Origin: Nitrospira sp.
GTDB lineage: Bacteria > Nitrospirota > Nitrospiria > Nitrospirales > Nitrospiraceae
Length of the DNA stretch: 5,979 nt
Direction: 5' to 3'
Assembly (NCBI GenBank): GCA_012032965.1
Contig: JAAUPT010000122.1
Span: forward strand, 1 to 5,979
Both the position numbers and the translations under genes were made by a program. Each line of letters starts with the position of its first letter. Within the stretch, counting starts at the first letter, position 1. The notes under the pieces were generated by a model, which was given only the letters and a program-made list of their open reading frames with translations, searched no databases and had not been told where the DNA came from. Shown piece after piece: positions 1-5,979 of this stretch.

Positions 1-510
1 GTGCCTCGTCGGGCTTCACAAGCTCGTACGCACGGGAAAGTTGATTTTGGGAAGCTGATAGATTCCGATCGAAACGGTCTTGCGCTTGTGGCCGAATATC
101 TCCGCCAATTTTTCTTGCGTTTGAATCAGTTGAGCCAATCCCTCAGTCGTGACTCGATATCCTCTGGCCGCACAGGCCGCAACATAGGGGCGAACCTGCT
201 CGATTCCAGGTTTCACGATAATCTGCACCTGGGAATGAGATTTTTCGGAGAAGAACGGATAGGGCGAGAGTTTTCCCTGTTGCTTGATGCGGATTTGCCT
301 GGCAATCCCTTCGCAACACCACAGATCGGGCCTGTTGCTGTCCTGTAGCTCGATGCGAAGTTCCCCGGTTTCAGGGTTGTACCCCTTCAATTCGCCCTTC
401 GCGAGCATCAGCCACGCTTCCAACTCCTCAATCGAAACAGCCCGGTTTGCAGATGGCGACTGGTACAGGAGGGACTGGAAATCGTCTTTATAAATCGTGA
501 TCGTGGGCAT
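1..510 (-). CDS. pheT: Phenylalanyl-tRNA synthetase beta subunit, archaeal type, 5' part with a frame break
   Basis: This is the N-terminal part of PheT, the beta subunit of the (alpha-beta)2 enzyme that charges tRNA-Phe in the cytoplasm. The ATG at 508-510 lies 8 nt after the pheS stop. Visible landmarks of archaeal/eukaryotic PheT are DSNRPDLW (residues 57-64), EGIARQIR (67-74), RPYVAACAARG (107-117), LIQTQEKLA (128-136) and GHKRKTVSIGIYQLPKI (140-156). The bacterial PheT N-terminus, with its EMAP/OB-like tRNA-binding domain, is absent. The open frame ends after 164 codons at a TGA (16-18), but re-reading from position 28 in the -1 frame gives YELVKPDEA, the expected continuation after PVR. 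So one base appears to be missing near 28/29. The gene then runs off the left edge; a full archaeal-type PheT is about 550 residues. Family assignment is firm; whether the break is real is not. Confidence 0.9.
16..33 (-). other. Frame break in pheT
   Basis: On the minus strand the pheT frame reads V-R-T-S-L-stop here. If the T at position 28 is read twice (equivalent to restoring one lost base after the CG at 30-29), the frame reads V-R-Y-E-L-V-K-P-D-E-A to the window edge. That matches what archaeal-type PheT normally has after the IGIYDLDKI-like segment. There is no X-XXY-YYZ slippery heptamer at the junction, so programmed -1 frameshifting is not suggested. A single-base sequence error or a recent deletion are the simpler explanations. 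Confidence 0.8.
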
Positions 511-518
511 GGCGTGAG

Positions 519-2087
519 CTAAAACAATCCTCTCGTGGCACGAATCAATTCAAGATTGTCCGTAAAGAGCTCTCTGATATCGTGGATCCCCAGCGCAACC
601 ATCGCCATCCGGTCGAGACCCAGTCCCCAGGCAATCACCGGAACCGTGACCCCAAGCGGCAAGGTGACTTCCGGACGGAATAGTCCCGCGCCGCCGAGTT
701 CCATCCACCCTAAGCGAGGATGACGCACATGCAGTTCGACGGAAGGCTCGGTGAATGGGAAATACGCGGGCAAGAACTTCACCTCTTTCGCTTGCGCCAC
801 TTCCCGCGCAAACAGATTGAGCAGGCCAAGTAACGTTCTAAAATTGATGTCCTCCCCCAGCACGATGCCTTCCACTTGGAAGAAATCCGTCGCATGGGTC
901 GCATCGACTTGGTCATAGCGAAAACATCGCGCGATCGAAAAATACTTCCCGGGAACGCTCGGTGCGGCGGCCAACGTTCGCGCCGAAACCGCGGTGCCTT
1001 GACTTCGCAATACCAATCGTTTGGCGCGCTGAACATCGAACGAGTAGCCCCAGCCCGTGGAACCCGTCCCAGCTCCATGTTGGTGTACCTGGGCAACGTG
1101 GGACAAGACCGACTCATCCATGGCGGAAGCGTGGGTGGGGCGCTTCACAAAATACACATCATGAATGTCGCGGGCTGGGTGAAACTGCGGCATGAACAGG
1201 GCATCCATATTCCAAAATTCAGTTTCAACCAGCGACCCACGCATTTCTTGGAAGCCCATGCTCACGAGTTTTGTTTTGACGGTGTCCAGAAATTCTCGGT
1301 AGGGGTGCTTTTTGCCAGTCCCCACGCGTGGCGCCCGTAGGCTAATGGTATATTTTCGAAATCGCTTATGGCGCCAACTTCCATCCTTCAACATTTCTGG
1401 GGTCAACTGCGATACCTCTTCGGCAACCCCTTGCTTCAACAACTGCGCAGCGGCGCTTACCCCGGATGGAGACAGCATGAACGCGCGTGTCACTCGTTCA
1501 TCCACCCTGAACGGCTCCTTGGCATTGCCTCGCTTCACCGCGTAATCTTCAATCACCCGTCGATCGTCTTCCGAAAAGTCTTTGAGCGCACGCGAGGATT
1601 CGTGCATCTGCTTCAAGAGAGTCCGCAGCGCCTCAACGGTCGGGCTCGGCCGTCCGGTCGTTTCGATACATCCCCCTTGCACGATCAGTAACACCCCCTC
1701 CTTCTTCAGTCGCCCAACGGCTTTGCTGACATCAGAGGAATCGAGCTCATCTTGTGACTGGAGATCGGGAATCGTCAGCCGCTTCCCCGTACCAGCTGCC
1801 GCACGAGCGGCATCGAGAACGCGTTCAATCGGGGATGCGCCACGGCAATATTCCTCACCAATTTTCGTGAGAGACACGACCGGCGTCACCGTTTCCAACT
1901 GTATCGTGATCAGCGCTTTGGCCAGCAGCCATTCTACTGCCATGCTGAGCTGAGAAGGTTCCAACTCGGCGGCTACAGCCAACTGCTCGCTGTCCAAGAC
2001 AGTTCCCGGTTGGCTCGCGCCGAAGGTCGTAAGAACTTTGATTTCGAGAGGATGAAGGCTGTCGATGACTGCGGAGGAGGTATCCAC
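519..2087 (-). CDS. pheS: Phenylalanyl-tRNA synthetase alpha subunit, archaeal/eukaryotic type
   Basis: PheS carries the catalytic core of phenylalanyl-tRNA synthetase (Phe + ATP + tRNA-Phe). At about 522 residues it is far longer than bacterial PheS (about 330-350) and fits archaeal/eukaryotic PheS. The first ~200 residues, from HPLEIKVL (11-18), look like tandem winged-helix modules. The class II core follows: ETEFWNMDALF (288-298) with HPARDIHDVYF (303-313); motif 2 around ARCFRYDQVDATHATDFFQVEG (386-407) with pocket residues Q404 and E406; FPFTEPSVELHV (443-454); GGAGLF (465-470); and motif 3 GLGLDRMAM (488-496). The usual RTHTT is RSQGT (361-365). I chose the GTG at 2085-2087, 10 nt after the rpe stop, with AGG upstream and leading directly into the conserved N-terminus. 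A TTG at 2163-2165 would give 548 residues but overlaps rpe by 68 nt. Confidence 0.93.
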   Translation of the reverse strand: MDTSSAVIDSLHPLEIKVLTTFGASQPGTVLDSEQLAVAAELEPSQLSMAVEWLLAKALITIQLETVTPVVSLTKIGEEYCRGASPIERVLDAARAAAGTGKRLTIPDLQSQDELDSSDVSKAVGRLKKEGVLLIVQGGCIETTGRPSPTVEALRTLLKQMHESSRALKDFSEDDRRVIEDYAVKRGNAKEPFRVDERVTRAFMLSPSGVSAAAQLLKQGVAEEVSQLTPEMLKDGSWRHKRFRKYTISLRAPRVGTGKKHPYREFLDTVKTKLVSMGFQEMRGSLVETEFWNMDALFMPQFHPARDIHDVYFVKRPTHASAMDESVLSHVAQVHQHGAGTGSTGWGYSFDVQRAKRLVLRSQGTAVSARTLAAAPSVPGKYFSIARCFRYDQVDATHATDFFQVEGIVLGEDINFRTLLGLLNLFAREVAQAKEVKFLPAYFPFTEPSVELHVRHPRLGWMELGGAGLFRPEVTLPLGVTVPVIAWGLGLDRMAMVALGIHDIRELFTDNLELIRATRGLF

Positions 2088-2097
2088 CCTAGATCGC

Positions 2098-2799
2098 CTA
2101 TCGATTGACCGCTGTGCGGGGGGTCGGTTGAACGGCTGCTTCTGCGGCTGCTCGCATGGTGGCAATTGTGGCCGTGTAGTCGTGTTGCGAAAAAATGGCA
2201 GACCCTGCGACGAGCATCGTCGCGCCGGCCGCCACGATCTCCCGTGTATTGTCCACCTTCACACCGCCATCCACCTCAAGTATCGCCTGGCTTTTGATTC
2301 GATCCAACTGGGTCCGTGCCTCGACGATTTTCTTCAGCACTGATGGAATAAATGACTGCCCGCCGAATCCTGGATTCACCGACATGATCAACACCAAGTC
2401 GACATCACCCAGAATCTCCTGCAACGACGCAATCGGTGTGGCGGGATTCAGGGTCACACCCGCCTTGACGCCTCGCTCCTTAATCGACTGAATCGTACGG
2501 TGAAGGTGCGGACAGGCTTCAACGTGGACAGTGAGATAATCTGCTCCCGCGTCCGCGAACTCCGGAATGAACGCATCGGCATTGGTGATCATTAAATGCA
2601 CGTCCAGGGGCAGTTTGGTGACTTTCCTGAGGCTTTCCACAATGGGAGGCCCCACCGTCAAATTTGGGACGAAGTGGCCGTCCATGACATCCACATGCAG
2701 CATATCAGCGCCAGCCCGCTCCACAGCGGCGATTTCGTCCGCCAATCTAGCAAAATCGGCAGATAGAATCGAAGGTGCAATATAAATCTGATGAGGCAT
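2098..2799 (-). CDS. rpe: Ribulose-phosphate 3-epimerase
   Basis: Rpe interconverts D-ribulose 5-phosphate and D-xylulose 5-phosphate in the pentose phosphate pathway, and in the Calvin cycle where present. The protein is a 233-residue TIM barrel, slightly longer than the usual ~220-225. It carries APSILSADF (8-16), HVDVMDGHFVPN (35-46) with metal ligand H35 and catalytic D37, DVHLM with H68, MSVNPGFGGQSF (139-150), the flexible active-site loop, LEVDGG with D177, and the phosphate-binding VAGSAIF (197-203). All four metal ligands (H35, D37, H68, D177) are present. The C-terminal ~15 residues (AAEAAVQPTPRTAVNR) are low-complexity and probably disordered. The ATG at 2797-2799 shares one base with the rsmB TGA (TGATG), which suggests translational coupling. 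A GTG at 2802 is an equally possible start that adds one residue. Confidence 0.96.
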   Translation of the reverse strand: MPHQIYIAPSILSADFARLADEIAAVERAGADMLHVDVMDGHFVPNLTVGPPIVESLRKVTKLPLDVHLMITNADAFIPEFADAGADYLTVHVEACPHLHRTIQSIKERGVKAGVTLNPATPIASLQEILGDVDLVLIMSVNPGFGGQSFIPSVLKKIVEARTQLDRIKSQAILEVDGGVKVDNTREIVAAGATMLVAGSAIFSQHDYTATIATMRAAAEAAVQPTPRTAVNR

Positions 2800-4220
2800 C
2801 ACGCTTTCTTTCGTAAACGGACGGCGTAAAACCCATCCATCCCAAAACTATTGCACAGAGTGGATAGCGCCCCTTGAGCGGTCACAAAGCGATGAGCAGC
2901 AGGCGGAAGCCAGGGAGCCACAGACTCACGCGTCCATCCAGGAGAGGTCTCACAAAATCGGTTCACAACCTCTTCGGTTTCTTCCATTTCCGTAGAGCAC
3001 GTACTATAGACCAGCACCCCACTTGGTCGCAAGGTGGGAGCCACCGATTCAAGGATCTGCACTTGGAGCTTCTGATGCCGCGTAAACGATGAATCAGCCC
3101 TCCGTCCTTTCGCTTCGGGATGGCGGCGTAAGACTCCCAGCCCGCTGCAAGGCGCATCGACGAGAATCCGGTCGAAGACGGTCGGAATGACCGGCTGGTC
3201 GGTATCTCTGGTGGCTAGGCTGGTCCAGTGGCCAGGTTTTCTTATATCTCCGACGACCGGCATAATACTTTTAATCCGCAGCCTCAGACAATTCTGTCGC
3301 AACAGATCTAACCGAGAGGCTTTCTGATCAACGGCGACAATCATTCCCCGATCACCCATGAGTTCCACAAGATGGGTCGCCTTACCACCTGGAGCGGCAC
3401 AGGCATCCAAGATCACCTCGTGGGGTGAAGGATCAAGAATAGGAGGAATGAGTTGGGCGGCTTCATCCTCCACATAAAAATCCCCTGCCATGAAACCCGG
3501 CAACGAGGTAACATCGTGTCCTTTCCCCACCACAACTCCTACAGGGCTTACTTCTGTTGGCTGAGCAGCCAGTCCGGCTTCTTGCGTACGTTTCAGAAAC
3601 TCTTCCCGGGTCAGTCGGCACCGATTCACTCGCACGGTCACGTTCGGAACGGTACTGGTTGCCCGACAAGCTGATTCTGTTTGCTCGATCCCCATTCGGT
3701 CTAACCAGCGCATTACTAACCACACTGGGATGCCGTACTTGATCGACAACGATTCAGCCTGATGAGTCGCGGGATCTGGAAGGGACGGTGCCGGCATCCG
3801 AATGAGATTACGCAGGACCCCGTTCACTAACCCACTCCAATCACGCCCGAGTTGTTGTGCAGCAACTTTGGCCAGTTCGACCGTTTCATTCACGGCTGCG
3901 GAATCCGGAACTCGATCCAGAAACAGCACTTGATAGGCGCCGATCCGAAGCAACATCTGGACGAAAACGGGAAGTTTATGGAGAGGTTTAGAAAGAACCG
4001 CGCCTAATCGCCAATCGATCGGTTCCTGCCGCCGCAAGACCCCGTACGCCAATTCCATCACCAGTGCGCGGTCGCGAGGTCGTGGAAGTGAGGAGGCTTG
4101 CTGGTCAATCAGTTCATCGAGAGGGCAGTCTGTCCGTTGGCGTGCAAGCAGGATGCGGAGTGCTACGGATCGTGGTGAAGGTCCTGACACAGAAGTTCCT
4201 ACGCGGCGTTCGTCCGACAT
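2799..4220 (-). CDS. rsmB: 16S rRNA (cytosine-C5)-methyltransferase RsmB (Sun/Fmu)
   Basis: RsmB makes m5C967 (E. coli numbering) in 16S rRNA using S-adenosylmethionine. The 473-residue protein has the two-part RsmB layout. A NusB-like all-helical RNA-binding domain covers roughly residues 15-145, including RDRALVMELAYGVLRR at 49-64 and NETVELAK at 111-118. A linker domain and a Rossmann methyltransferase follow. SAM motif I is DACAAPGGK (272-280). The two cysteines of the m5C mechanism are C358 in DAPCSGLG and C408 in YSTCST, the latter expected to be the nucleophile. RILVDAPCSGLGVLRRHPEAK and the C-terminal MDGFYAVRL are family signatures. Some 430-473 E. coli-like residues are usual, so the length is normal. 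The ATG at 4218-4220 lies 45 nt after the fmt stop, with no strong ribosome-binding site. The stop overlaps the rpe start. Confidence 0.96.
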   Translation of the reverse strand: MSDERRVGTSVSGPSPRSVALRILLARQRTDCPLDELIDQQASSLPRPRDRALVMELAYGVLRRQEPIDWRLGAVLSKPLHKLPVFVQMLLRIGAYQVLFLDRVPDSAAVNETVELAKVAAQQLGRDWSGLVNGVLRNLIRMPAPSLPDPATHQAESLSIKYGIPVWLVMRWLDRMGIEQTESACRATSTVPNVTVRVNRCRLTREEFLKRTQEAGLAAQPTEVSPVGVVVGKGHDVTSLPGFMAGDFYVEDEAAQLIPPILDPSPHEVILDACAAPGGKATHLVELMGDRGMIVAVDQKASRLDLLRQNCLRLRIKSIMPVVGDIRKPGHWTSLATRDTDQPVIPTVFDRILVDAPCSGLGVLRRHPEAKGRRADSSFTRHQKLQVQILESVAPTLRPSGVLVYSTCSTEMEETEEVVNRFCETSPGWTRESVAPWLPPAAHRFVTAQGALSTLCNSFGMDGFYAVRLRKKA

Positions 4221-4265
4221 CGTCAGGAAGACGGGGCACCATTTCAGATAAGTGACGCGAAGAAA

Positions 4266-5207
4266 TTACACATCCTGCAACCCCAGTTGCATACCGGCGG
4301 TGACTTTATGTCCTGTCAGAAATTGGCTGACGGGCATTCGTTTCGAATTGGCCGTCTGTATTTCTTGTAGATCAAGAAGACCCTCTCCGGTTGCCACCAG
4401 AATGGATTGCTTATCGACAGCTACAATCGTTCCAGGCTTGTCGGTCACCGCGCTTTTGCTCGGGACTACCCTCCATACATTCCATCGTTCCTCACCCCAA
4501 AATGTGTAGGCGCCTGGCCACGGAGAAAGACCTCGTACTCGGTTCGTAAGAGAGTCTGCGCTCATCGTCCAATCGATGAGGCCGTCTTCCTTCTTCAAGA
4601 GCGGCGCCATGGTCGCCTGCCCATCGTCTTGCTTCTGAGGCGTCAATGTCCCGGCCTTCAGGTGTGCGATCGTCTCCACAAGCAGTCGTCCGCCCATTTC
4701 AGCAAGACGCGGTGCCAATGTGCCAGTCGTGTCGTCCGACATGATCTTCAACCGCTCTTGCAACAGGATCGCACCTGTATCCATCCCTTCATCCATGAGC
4801 ATCGTGGTGATACCGGTTTCACTTTCACCGTTGATAATGGCCCATTGGACAGGGGCTGCGCCTCGATATTTCGGCAGCAGCGACCCATGCACATTGACGC
4901 AACCCTTCGGAGGGAGACTCAGTATCGGGGTATGCAAAATACGTCCATACGCAGCAACAGCGATCAAATCAGGCTGCCAGGATGAGAGGGCCTGCAAAAA
5001 CTCCGGCGTACGAATCTTGAGTGGCTGCAACACAGGAATCCCCGCGCGCTCCGCAACAAGTTTCACCGGTGGAGCAACGAGCTGCTGTCCTCTGCCTTTG
5101 GGTCGATCCGGCTGTGACACCACACCAACTACGTGATCGTCAGAGCGAAGGAGTGCTTCGAGTGACGGTACAGCAAATTCTGGTGTGCCCATGAAAACAA
5201 TGCGCAT
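4266..5207 (-). CDS. fmt: Methionyl-tRNA formyltransferase
   Basis: Fmt transfers a formyl group from 10-formyltetrahydrofolate to Met-tRNA-fMet, making the bacterial initiator. The 313-residue length is typical (E. coli 315). The N-terminus MRIVFMGTPEFAVPSL is the family's canonical start, which fixes the ATG at 5205-5207 although no strong Shine-Dalgarno sequence is visible. The Rossmann-like catalytic domain has the N105-x-H107 pair and SLLP loop (109-112) in VNVHGSLLPKYRGAAPVQW, and the catalytic D143 in MDEGMDTGA. The C-terminal OB-like tRNA-binding domain starts around residue 205 (KEDGLIDW...NRVRGLSPWPGAY). It is the first gene of the minus-strand cluster. Peptide deformylase (def), a frequent partner, is not adjacent here. 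Its actual substrate tRNA gene starts 87 bp upstream on the other strand. Confidence 0.97.
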   Translation of the reverse strand: MRIVFMGTPEFAVPSLEALLRSDDHVVGVVSQPDRPKGRGQQLVAPPVKLVAERAGIPVLQPLKIRTPEFLQALSSWQPDLIAVAAYGRILHTPILSLPPKGCVNVHGSLLPKYRGAAPVQWAIINGESETGITTMLMDEGMDTGAILLQERLKIMSDDTTGTLAPRLAEMGGRLLVETIAHLKAGTLTPQKQDDGQATMAPLLKKEDGLIDWTMSADSLTNRVRGLSPWPGAYTFWGEERWNVWRVVPSKSAVTDKPGTIVAVDKQSILVATGEGLLDLQEIQTANSKRMPVSQFLTGHKVTAGMQLGLQDV

Positions 5208-5294
5208 GGCTTGGCTTTAGCATCGTGGGTGTGAGAAAGCAATCATGCAATACCTCAACTTGACTTGCTCTTCGGCGCTTTGTTAGTCTCCCTC
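5208..5294. promoter_or_regulatory. Divergent intergenic region between fmt and tRNA-fMet
   Basis: This 87-bp gap must hold the start signals of both the minus-strand fmt cluster and the plus-strand tRNA. A candidate promoter for the tRNA is listed separately. For fmt I see no convincing -35/-10 pair on the minus strand, only AT-richer sequence around 5235-5260. No operator-like palindrome was recognised. Confidence 0.5.
5260..5289 (+). promoter_or_regulatory. Candidate sigma70-type promoter of tRNA-fMet
   Basis: TTGACT at 5260-5265 is a five-of-six match to the -35 consensus. It is followed after 18 bp by TAGTCT (5284-5289), a weak -10 box keeping the key T, A and last T and preceded by TG at 5281-5282 (extended -10). 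Transcription would begin about 5295-5297, at or very near the first base of the tRNA, so the 5' leader would be very short or absent. The -35 is good, the -10 is poor. Confidence 0.5.
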
Positions 5295-5371
<77 letters not shown>

Positions 5372-5388
5372 ATCTTCTCTCTTTTCTT

Positions 5389-5979
5389 TCAATAGCTTAC
5401 AACCGATTCTTTCCCGGCTTCCGACACAGTGAAATTAGCCGATTGTGCTAAAACTGTGCTAACGCCGTCCGGAATCCGATCAAGAATCTCGATGCCGGCG
5501 CGTAAACTCTCTGGATGGTGATGCGCATATCGCATGACCATCGAAATTGTTTTCCACCGCCCCAGTTTTTGCACGGTGTAGATGTCGCACCCGGCTTGCA
5601 CGAGTCGAGTGGCAAAGGTATGGCGCAGATCATGAAATCGAAACCGTTTCACGTCTGCCTTTCTCATGGGCCGGATAAAAGACACGCAAGAGATCCCGTG
5701 CATCCATCCGGTTCTTTGCCCCATTGAAGAAGACATAATCCGTTTTCCGTGATCGAACTTTGGCCCGGGCTTTCAGTACCTCAAGCGTCTTCGCATTGAC
5801 CGGAAGCGTGTCTCTGCCTCCGTTCTTTTGTTCCAGCAGCGTAATGGTTCTCCTGAACAGATCCACGTTGCACCATTGGAGATTCAGGATTTCACTCTGC
5901 CGGAGTCCTGTATTTACTGCGAAGACTATGATCTCTTGCAGCCAGACGGGAGACGCCGCCAAGAGACGCGCTTCTTCTC
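5389..5979 (-). pseudogene. Tyrosine recombinase (phage/island integrase), C-terminal catalytic part, frameshifted
   Basis: This is the catalytic domain of a site-specific tyrosine recombinase; the N-terminal DNA-binding part lies beyond the right edge. The upstream frame is open to the edge (EEARLLAASPVWLQEI) and includes the first catalytic Arg in NTGLRQSEIL (codon 5900-5902) and the beta-hairpin Lys in EQKNGG (5825-5827). The downstream frame carries HDLRHTFAT (His 5632-5634, Arg 5623-5625), GRWKTISMVMRYAHH with Trp (5554-5556) in the place of the second His, as in Cre, and the nucleophile Tyr (5527-5529), ending at TGA 5389-5391. All catalytic residues survive, but the two halves lie in different frames, one surplus base (or two missing) between about 5680 and 5658. 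The aligned spacing from DLLRVF to HDLRH is normal once one base is dropped. It may be a decayed gene or a single-base sequence error. Confidence 0.88.
5658..5680 (-). other. Frame break in the integrase
   Basis: On the minus strand the upstream frame reads DLLRVFYPAHEK, then turns into non-homologous GRRETVSIS and a stop at 5630. The downstream frame reads KADVKRFRFHDLRH. Dropping one base in the AAAGG run (5662-5658) joins them as FYPAHEKADVKRFRFHDLRH; dropping one T of the TTTT run (5680-5677) also restores the frame. Both runs are homopolymeric and error-prone. Confidence 0.75.

Noticed and set aside
16..33. Programmed -1 ribosomal frameshifting in pheT
   Set aside because: The junction lacks a slippery heptamer and no downstream stem-loop could be assessed because the window ends; PheT is not known to use recoding.
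1..348. Open frame of 115 codons on the plus strand at the left edge
   Set aside because: It is antisense to the conserved PheT N-terminus and has no motif of its own.
876..1340. Open frame of 154 codons on the plus strand
   Set aside because: It lies wholly antisense to the conserved catalytic core of pheS and its translation shows no recognisable domain; it is a shadow frame.
4407..4985. Open frame of 192 codons on the plus strand
   Set aside because: It is antisense to fmt, whose motifs are unambiguous; the translation is rich in Arg/Cys/Ser and resembles no protein family.
5372..5388. Rho-independent terminator after the tRNA
   Set aside because: The stretch is pyrimidine-rich but has no stem-loop before the T residues.

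Overview
The window looks like bacterial chromosome, five genes of core translation and sugar metabolism, running into the edge of an integrated element. The bacterial parts are a CAU-anticodon initiator tRNA with C1:A72 mismatch, methionyl-tRNA formyltransferase (fmt) and the 16S rRNA m5C methyltransferase RsmB. The phenylalanyl-tRNA synthetase, however, is the archaeal/eukaryotic type: a long PheS with an N-terminal winged-helix region and a PheT whose N-terminus resembles archaeal PheT. Moderate GC, this PheRS type and the style of the integrase suggest a Nitrospirota-like or similar environmental bacterium. That placement is an inference and cannot be proven from the window.

Layout, right to left on the minus strand: a tyrosine recombinase fragment (5979 to 5389) runs off the right edge. 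Its 3' end lies 17 bp from the 3' end of the plus-strand tRNA-fMet gene (5295-5371), the usual picture of an element inserted at a tRNA 3' end. An 87-bp divergent gap follows. Then comes a tight minus-strand cluster: fmt (5207-4266), rsmB (4220-2799), rpe (2799-2098), pheS (2087-519) and pheT (from 510, running off the left edge). Spacings are 45 nt, a 1-nt stop/start overlap, 10 nt and 8 nt, so one transcript is likely. Four of the five encoded proteins serve translation: Fmt formylates the initiator Met-tRNA, RsmB modifies the 16S rRNA, and PheS/PheT charge tRNA-Phe. Rpe is the pentose-phosphate/Calvin enzyme in the middle.

Two reading frames are broken. pheT loses frame at about position 28, where a conserved continuation (YELVKPDEA) is visible in the -1 frame. 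The integrase loses frame between about 5680 and 5658. Both could be single-base sequence errors. The integrase break could equally be real decay, while the pheT break is hard to accept as real because the gene is essential.

I see no CRISPR array, insertion sequence or convincing new multi-gene system. The points worth following are the archaeal-type PheRS in a bacterial operon, an unusual RSQGT motif in its active-site region, the two frame breaks, and the tRNA-fMet/fmt divergent pair used as an integration site.
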